A stretch of DNA of 17,237 nt. Source: Clostridium sp. CAG:245. Its GTDB lineage: Bacteria; Bacillota; Clostridia; TANB77; CAG-508. Of this stretch, positions 13,122 through 17,237 are shown piece by piece. The notes under the pieces were generated by a model. It ran no database searches and was not told where the DNA came from. It was given only the letters and a program-made list of their open reading frames with translations. Numbering within the stretch: position 1 is the stretch's first letter; every line of letters starts with the position of its first letter. Position numbers and translations under genes: made by a program. The DNA is taken from NCBI GenBank assembly GCA_000435175.1, contig FR880063.1, positions 734-17,970 on the forward strand. Reading direction: 5' to 3'.

Positions 13122-14069
13122 ATGGACGATTTAAAAGAAAATGATAGTAGAGCAGAGGCTACAAAGGTAACAAGGCTACCACTAACATCAGATTATGTTT
13201 TTAAAAGAATATTTGCAAGAGAAGAAAATAATTCAATGTTAAAGGATTTTTTAGAAGCGATTTTGAATATACATATTAATAAAGTAGAAGTAAAAAATCC
13301 AGAATTAACGCCTAATATGGCAGACGAAAAACTTGGAATATTAGATTTAAAATTGGATATAGATAATGAAAGAGTAGTAGATGTAGAAATGCAAGTTTCG
13401 AATGAACATAATATAAAAGAAAGGTCTAGTACATATTTATCAAAGCTTGCGGCAGAACAGTTAAAAGCTAAGCAAAATTATAAAGAATTAAAAAAGATAA
13501 TAACAATAAACATATTGAAATATAATTATTTAGAAAGAAATTCATATCATTCAATAGCAAGAATGAAATATGAGGACACGAATCCAACTGAATTTGTTGA
13601 TATGGGTTATGAGCAAGAAGAAAAAGAAGCAACAAATACGTTTGAAATGCACTTTATAGAACTTCCAAAATTTAAAGAAAAAAATCCAGACTGCAATACA
13701 AAGCTATAACAATGGCTATGGTTGATAGATGGAAGTAAGGAGGAGAAAGTAGAAATGTCGGCAAAAGAGAATGAAGAAATAAATAAAACAGTAAAAGAAC
13801 TAAATAAATTAAGCAAAGATCCAGATGAAATAGCTAAATATGAAGAACGTGAGTGGAGTATTATGAGATACAATGTAGAAATGGAAACAAATAGAGAAAT
13901 AGGCGAAAAAGAGGGAGAAGCACGTGGAGTGAAGATTGGTGAAAAACGTGGTAGAAAAGATAGAGAAATAGAGATTGTAAAAAAACTACATTCTTTAGAT
14001 ACACCAATTGAAAAAATTGCAGAGATTGTGGAATTAAGCACTGAAGAAGTCAAAAAAATAATAAAATAA
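13122..14069 (+). pseudogene. Rpn-family PD-(D/E)XK recombination-promoting nuclease, full length but split by one in-frame TAA
   Basis: From ATG 13122 (AAAGGAAG just upstream; same start as the sister copies) the frame reads 195 codons, meets TAA at 13707-13709, and continues in the same frame to 14069, where the family's C-terminus follows normally: '..NTKL*QWLWLIDGS'. A single change such as GAA to TAA explains it; a frameshift does not. The N-terminal part has 'RLPLTSDYVFKRIF', D75 in 'GILDLKL' and D87/E89/Q91 in 'VVDVEMQV', the PD-(D/E)XK core of the Rpn/PDDEXK_2 family. After the stop come a charged helical region and a small C-terminal helix pair 'LHSLDTPIEKIAEIVELSTE'. Rpn proteins in E. 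coli are DNA nucleases that promote RecA-independent recombination and act as toxins. The 195-aa product keeps the nuclease core but lacks the C-terminal region. Confidence 0.85.
13755..14069 (+). CDS. Possible intragenic short Rpn product (RpnS-like antitoxin), 104 aa
   Basis: Within the Rpn frame, TAAGGAGG (13736-13743) lies 11 nt before an in-frame ATG at 13755 ('MSAKENEEINKTVKELNKLS'). This is the strongest Shine-Dalgarno in the unit, better than that of the long gene. It is built from AAG GAG GAG codons in a gene that mostly uses AAA and GAA. E. coli Rpn genes are reported to make an in-frame C-terminal short protein (RpnS) that binds and inhibits the long toxic nuclease (RpnL). The product here would comprise the charged helical region and the terminal helices. 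The upstream ochre codon would separate nuclease and short product completely. Expression is inferred, not shown. Confidence 0.5.
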   Translation: MSAKENEEINKTVKELNKLSKDPDEIAKYEEREWSIMRYNVEMETNREIGEKEGEARGVKIGEKRGRKDREIEIVKKLHSLDTPIEKIAEIVELSTEEVKKIIK

Positions 14070-14081
14070 TAATAAAAATGG

Positions 14082-14115
14082 AATTAGTCAGACATGTCTG
14101 GCTAATTTTATTTTA
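14082..14115 (+). terminator. Rho-independent terminator after Rpn unit 2
   Basis: AATTAGTCAGAC (14082-14093) pairs with GTCTGGCTAATT (14096-14107) over about 11-12 bp with one G-U and a tiny loop, followed by TTATTTTAT. Confidence 0.75.
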
Positions 14116-14153
14116 TATGTTTGAAAGTTTTATAAGATTTTCTTAAATTTATA

Positions 14154-14182
14154 TTGACATTTTATATCCTTATACATATAAT
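14154..14182 (+). promoter_or_regulatory. Consensus promoter of the metal-efflux operon
   Basis: TTGACA (14154-14159), 17 nt, TATAAT (14177-14182): both hexamers and spacing are at consensus, implying high basal activity that needs a repressor. Confidence 0.85.
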
Positions 14183-14189
14183 GAATACA

Positions 14190-14203
14190 TGAACAATCAT
14201 TCA
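14190..14203 (+). promoter_or_regulatory. SmtB/CzrA-type operator
   Basis: TGAACAATCATTCA is an imperfect inverted repeat (TGAA-N6-TTCA) at the predicted transcript start. It closely resembles the cyanobacterial smt operator half-site pattern TGAACAGTTATTCA. The repressor encoded next would bind here and block RNA polymerase until metal arrives. Confidence 0.65.
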
Positions 14204-14270
14204 AATGAAAAAACAACAAAAAAATTTATATGCTTTATATATAGAACGAGAGAGCAAGAAAGGAAGTTAT

Positions 14271-14621
14271 ATGGAAGAAAATGTTGAACAAATTAGCATC
14301 AATGTTGAAAAGGTAAATAAAATAAAAAGTAATTTTCCAGATGAAGATTTATTATTTGATATAGCGGAGAATTTTAAGGTTTTTGGAGATTCTACAAGAA
14401 TGAAAATAATTGCAGCATTATTAGAAGAAGAGCTAAATGTATCAGAGATTGCGGCAATTACAAATTCTACACCATCGGCTATTTCGCATCAATTAAGAGT
14501 CTTGAAACAAGCAAAACTTGTTAAAGGAAGAAAAGATGGTAAAGCGGTTTATTATAGCTTAGATGATGATCATGTTAGAAAAATTTATGAGATTGGAAAA
14601 GAACACATAGAAGAAAGTTAA
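14271..14621 (+). CDS. ArsR/SmtB-family metal-responsive repressor (alpha5 zinc-type site)
   Basis: 116 aa from ATG 14271, with AAAGGAAG upstream. The frame is open back to 14205, but that ATG sits next to the operator without a site. Winged-helix DNA-binding core: 'IAENFKVFGDSTRMKIIAAL', then 'NVSEIAAITNSTPSAISHQL' (recognition helix) and 'RVLKQAKLVKGRKDGKAVYY' (wing). The C-terminal helix 'LDDDHVRKIYEIGKEHIEE' keeps the D-x-H ... H-x-x-E ligand pattern of the SmtB/CzrA alpha5 site. The alpha3 box reads 'ELNVSE' where CadC/ArsR have 'ELCVC(D)', so cysteine sensing of Cd, Pb or As is unlikely. It should release DNA on binding Zn(II) or similar ions. First gene of the operon, 43 nt before the ATPase. 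Confidence 0.9.
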   Translation: MEENVEQISINVEKVNKIKSNFPDEDLLFDIAENFKVFGDSTRMKIIAALLEEELNVSEIAAITNSTPSAISHQLRVLKQAKLVKGRKDGKAVYYSLDDDHVRKIYEIGKEHIEES

Positions 14622-14664
14622 TTGCCAAGAAAAGGGGCGTCCCTAATGGGCGAAAGGAGACAGT

Positions 14665-16755
14665 ATGAAAAAGTATGAGTATGAAATTGCAGGACTGGAT
14701 TGTGCCGCTTGTGCAAATGAAATACAAGAAGGGTTAAACAAAAATTCTGAAATAAAAAATGCAAATGTAAATTTTGCAAAGATGAAATTAACATATGAAA
14801 CAGATACTCTTTCTAAGGAAGGGATTGAGAAGATTGTACAGAGTATTGAGCCAGAGGTTGAGCTACTTGAGGTTAATAGTAAGAGTAAAGACTTAAAAAA
14901 TGAGAAGGCTCAAAAAGAAAATAGAAAGAAGTTATGGATTCATATTTTAAGACTTGTAATTGGTGCAATTGTTGCTGGGGTTGGATTATATATTCCAATG
15001 CCAAAAGTAGCATCTACTATATTTATAGTTTTAGGCTATGCTGTTTTGTTATTTAAAACAGTAAAAAATGCAGTGAAGTTATTATTTAAGAGTAAGACAA
15101 TTAACGAGAATTTGCTTATCACAATCTCGTGTATAGGAGCATATCTGGTAGGAAAATCTTCTGAAGGATTAATGGTTATTATTCTTTATGAAATTGGTAA
15201 AATTCTAGAAGAGAAGGCTATTAATAAAACTAGAAAATCCATATCAGATTTAATGGATATCAAGCCTGAATATGCTAACCTAAAAAAAGGTGATGAAATT
15301 GAAATAGTCGAGCCATCAGAAGTAAAAGTTGGTGATATTGTTGTTGCAAAACAAGGAGAGAAAATTCCACTTGATGGTGTTGTTGTAAAAGGTACTGCAA
15401 GTTTAAATACAGCTTCTTTGACTGGTGAATCTAAACCACAAGATGTTGATGAAAATGATATTGTTTTGTCAGGAAGTATTGTATTAGAAGGTTTACTAGA
15501 AATAAAAGTTACAGAAAAGTATGAAAACAGTACTGTTAGCAAGATTTTAGAGCTTGTTGAGAATGCTACTGATAAAAAGGCAAAGACAGAAACTTTTGTT
15601 AATAAAGCAGCTAAAATTTACACACCAATTGTTATTGGAATTGCAATATTAGTGGGAATATTCTTGCCATTAATATCTAATGTAACATATGGTGGAGAAA
15701 ATGGTTCAATATATAGGGCATTAATTTTCTTGGTAATATCTTGCCCATGTGCGATTGCGATATCTGTTCCATTATGCTATTTCTCTGGAATTGGTAAATC
15801 ATCTAAGGAAGGAATTTTGATAAAAGGAAGCGACTACTTAGACGAATTAAAAGACGTAAAAGAAATTGTTTTTGATAAGACCGGCACACTTACAAAAGGT
15901 CAATTTGGAATTTCTAAAATTGAAGTTTACAGTGATAAATATGTGGAAAACGATGTACTAAAATATGTTGTATGGGGCGAAAGCTATTCTAATCATCCAA
16001 TTGCAAAATCTATAGTAAGAAATGCAAAAAATGTTGAAACTAAAAAAGTAGAAAATTATGAAGAGATAACTGGTAAGGGAATAAAATACAACATTGATGG
16101 AAAAACAGTCTTAGCAGGAAATTCATCTTTAGTTGGAAAAGAAGATGAAGTTGCAGAAAGTACAAAAATTTATTTAAAAATTGATGATGAATTAGTAGGT
16201 GCAATTCTACTAAAAGACGAAGCAAAGCATGGTACAAAAGAGGCTATACAAGCTCTAAATTCTAGAGGAATAGTTACTAAAATGTTTACTGGAGACAACA
16301 AAAAAGCGGCGAAACAAATTGCCGAAGAACTTGGAATAAGTGAATTTGAAGCAGAAATGTTGCCAGACCAAAAATATTCTGAACTTGAAAAAGAATTAGA
16401 AAAATATAAAGGTACAAACGGAAAAGTTGCATTTGTTGGAGATGGAATAAACGATTCACCAGTACTTGCAAGAGCAGATGTTGGAATATCAATGGGAGGA
16501 GTTGGCTCTGGTTCTGCAATAGAAGCATCAGACATTGTTGTAATGACAGACTCGATAGACAGAATTGACTGTGCAATAGATATTTCAAAGAAAACAAGTA
16601 AAATAATAAAACAAAACTTAATATTCTCTATAGGAGTAAAAATAATAGTACTAGTACTAAGCGTATTCGGAGTTGCAAACATGTGGGAAGCAGTATTTGC
16701 TGACGTTGGAGCAACACTAATAACAGTATTAAATTCATTGAGAATATTGAAATAA
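14665..16755 (+). CDS. cadA: P1B-2-type Zn/Cd/Pb-exporting ATPase
   Basis: 696 aa; AAAGGAGA lies just before ATG 14665. An N-terminal heavy-metal-associated domain carries 'GLDCAACANEI' (C13, C16). Membrane helices are followed by the actuator 'LTGES' (253-256 TGES), the transport-site 'SCPCAIA' (C360-P361-C362), the phosphorylation site 'DKTGTLTKG' (D404), the nucleotide-binding 'NHP' (H444, P445) and the hinge 'GDGIND' (592-597). The last helices contain K659 and D680, spaced 21 residues apart as in ZntA (K693/D714), with the P1B-2 ending 'MWEAVFADVGATLITVLNSL'. It exports divalent soft metals, chiefly Zn(II) and Cd(II), at the cost of ATP. It is co-transcribed with the alpha5-type repressor, so zinc is the likely inducer. 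Full length, no lesion seen; the operon lies between two Rpn units. Confidence 0.95.
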   Translation: MKKYEYEIAGLDCAACANEIQEGLNKNSEIKNANVNFAKMKLTYETDTLSKEGIEKIVQSIEPEVELLEVNSKSKDLKNEKAQKENRKKLWIHILRLVIGAIVAGVGLYIPMPKVASTIFIVLGYAVLLFKTVKNAVKLLFKSKTINENLLITISCIGAYLVGKSSEGLMVIILYEIGKILEEKAINKTRKSISDLMDIKPEYANLKKGDEIEIVEPSEVKVGDIVVAKQGEKIPLDGVVVKGTASLNTASLTGESKPQDVDENDIVLSGSIVLEGLLEIKVTEKYENSTVSKILELVENATDKKAKTETFVNKAAKIYTPIVIGIAILVGIFLPLISNVTYGGENGSIYRALIFLVISCPCAIAISVPLCYFSGIGKSSKEGILIKGSDYLDELKDVKEIVFDKTGTLTKGQFGISKIEVYSDKYVENDVLKYVVWGESYSNHPIAKSIVRNAKNVETKKVENYEEITGKGIKYNIDGKTVLAGNSSLVGKEDEVAESTKIYLKIDDELVGAILLKDEAKHGTKEAIQALNSRGIVTKMFTGDNKKAAKQIAEELGISEFEAEMLPDQKYSELEKELEKYKGTNGKVAFVGDGINDSPVLARADVGISMGGVGSGSAIEASDIVVMTDSIDRIDCAIDISKKTSKIIKQNLIFSIGVKIIVLVLSVFGVANMWEAVFADVGATLITVLNSLRILK

Positions 16756-16768
16756 AACCAACCAAAAT

Positions 16769-16816
16769 AAGCAAAAAATGTGTCGTAATTTGATACATGA
16801 TTTTGCTTGTTTTTTT
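16769..16816 (+). terminator. Terminator after the ATPase gene, at the head of Rpn unit 3
   Basis: AAGCAAAA (16769-16776) pairs with TTTTGCTT (16801-16808), with inner arms ATGTGTC (16778-16784) and GATACAT (16792-16798) and a T-run to 16816. It starts 14 nt after the ATPase stop and serves it, but its sequence belongs to the Rpn unit (see 8731-8782). Confidence 0.8.
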
Positions 16817-16835
16817 GTATTTTTAGGTATATAAT
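16807..16835 (+). promoter_or_regulatory. Distal promoter-like pair of Rpn unit 3
   Basis: TTGTTT (16807-16812) in the terminator's U-tract, 17-nt spacer, TATAAT (16830-16835). Confidence 0.5.
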
Positions 16836-16860
16836 TCAAATACTTTAAATAGGTGAAAAT

Positions 16861-17102
16861 CTATAAAAGTATTAACGTTAATTATTAGAATTCTAAACAA
16901 TTTTATCAAATTATTATTAAATCTAAGAATTTAATTTCTGCTTTCGCTATAGCGAAAGTCAAAAATCCAAATTAAAACAACCAGAATCCAAAGAAAAATA
17001 TTGCATGGGGAACTTCCAGAAAAAATATGAGAGAGAATACAATGAAATTTTACTTATCGGTTGAAAATTAATGAATAGAATGGTAAAATGGAAAGGAAGT
17101 CA
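16861..17102 (+). repeat. Conserved leader of Rpn unit 3
   Basis: Shares the start CTATAAAAGTATTAACG, the palindromes TTAACGTTAA and TTAGAATTCTAA, the palindrome CTTTCGCTATAGCGAAAG (16941-16958) and the last ~80 nt with the other leaders. The stretch from about 16960 to 17015 is markedly diverged. No open frame with a ribosome binding site lies inside it. Confidence 0.75.
17061..17089 (+). promoter_or_regulatory. Proximal promoter-like pair, Rpn unit 3
   Basis: TTGAAA (17061-17066), 17 nt, TAAAAT (17084-17089), 13 nt before ATG 17103; same layout as at 12593 and 13080. Confidence 0.4.
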
Positions 17103-17237
17103 ATGAACGATTTAAAAGAAAATAATATTGGAACAAAAGATACAAAGATAACAAGGTTACCACTAACATCAGATTATGTTTTTAAAAGAATATTTGCAAG
17201 AGAAGAAAATAATTCAATGTTAAAGGATTTTTTAGAA
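17103..17237 (+). CDS. Rpn-family PD-(D/E)XK nuclease, N-terminal part (runs off window)
   Basis: The first 45 codons are visible: a variable 'MNDLKENNIGTKDTKIT' and then 'RLPLTSDYVFKRIFAREENN' and on to 'KDFLE', identical in protein to the two copies at 12.6 and 13.1 kb over the shared part. AAAGGAAG precedes ATG 17103. Unlike the second copy, this one keeps the full head with hairpin and distal promoter, so it may be the intact member of the local set. Its catalytic residues and C-terminus lie beyond the window, so whether it is whole is unknown. Confidence 0.85.
   Translation, partial: MNDLKENNIGTKDTKITRLPLTSDYVFKRIFAREENNSMLKDFLE

Noticed and set aside
13707..13709. Recoded or read-through TAA in the Rpn gene (TAA followed by CAA)
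   Set aside because: Stop followed by CAA is reminiscent of viral read-through contexts, but all other genes here end normally at TAA/TAG, and neighbouring copies are also broken, so a nonsense mutation is simpler.
13607..14053. Long minus-strand open frame across the Rpn C-terminal region
   Set aside because: It is the antisense shadow of the Rpn gene, with a serine/phenylalanine-rich product typical of reversed Lys/Glu-rich coding and no ribosome binding site.
14205..14270. Upstream ATG of the ArsR-family gene adding 22 residues
   Set aside because: It lies next to the operator without a ribosome binding site, while ATG 14271 has AAAGGAAG and gives the normal family length.
16170..16682. 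Minus-strand open frames inside the ATPase gene
   Set aside because: They lie wholly within a strongly supported P1B ATPase and have no site or recognisable product; the same holds for those at 15186-15542 and 16286-16597.
8981..16958. CRISPR-like array from the four repeated palindromes
   Set aside because: The copies are hundreds to thousands of bases apart, irregularly spaced and tied to Rpn units; no cas genes are present.
12297..17237. Composite transposon with terminal inverted repeats and target duplications
   Set aside because: The Rpn units are in direct orientation, no inverted ends or short target duplications could be matched, and Rpn proteins are not known to act on terminal inverted repeats.

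Overview
The window is an AT-rich stretch of a Gram-positive genome, most likely from an anaerobic, spore-forming (or recently spore-forming) clostridial lineage. The grounds are strong AAGGAGG-type ribosome binding sites, a YtxC-family sporulation protein, a YlbF-family regulator, a CzrA/SmtB-like repressor with a P1B-type ATPase, and heavy use of AAA/GAA/ATA codons. Genus or species cannot be read from the sequence.

Layout. At 1-1311 lie the 3' part of a divergent SecD and a short SecF-like gene (Sec accessory complex). A small rhodanese gene (1423-1743) follows, with a terminator-like hairpin almost touching its ribosome binding site. At 1913-2788 (-) is ytxC. Between 2789 and 3071 is a GC-richer, palindrome-containing stretch with no gene. 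From 3072 to 7651 is an alpha-glucan locus: on the minus strand a DUF4912 protein with a basic low-complexity tail, then a GH57 branching enzyme; divergently on the plus strand a GT4 glucan-synthase-like glycosyltransferase, then a YlbF-family gene. At 7905-8609 is a small membrane protein with a HExxH metallopeptidase motif. At 9019-10039 (-) is a compact three-gene run of small unrecognised proteins. At 10162-12202 (-) a metallophosphoesterase and a UAP-like UDP-sugar pyrophosphorylase form an operon; the latter may supply UDP-sugars to glycan synthesis. At 14154-16755 (+) is a metal-efflux operon with a consensus promoter, an SmtB-like operator, an ArsR-family repressor with an alpha5 metal site, and a P1B-2 Zn/Cd ATPase.

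The most unusual content is a set of related Rpn-family (PD-(D/E)XK recombination-promoting nuclease/putative transposase) units at about 8.7-9.0, 12.3-14.1 and 16.8 kb to the window end. They share a leader made of a terminator-like hairpin whose U-tract doubles as the -35 of a promoter, then three palindromes, then a second promoter-like pair with fixed 17-nt spacing just before the ribosome binding site. The copies are broken in complementary ways: one C-terminal tail only, one N-terminal nuclease part only, one full-length gene split by a single ochre codon, and one running off the window. In the split gene a perfect TAAGGAGG lies inside the coding sequence before an in-frame ATG. That arrangement fits the intragenic short antitoxin (RpnS) reported for E. 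coli Rpn genes. The metal-efflux operon sits between two of these units in direct orientation.
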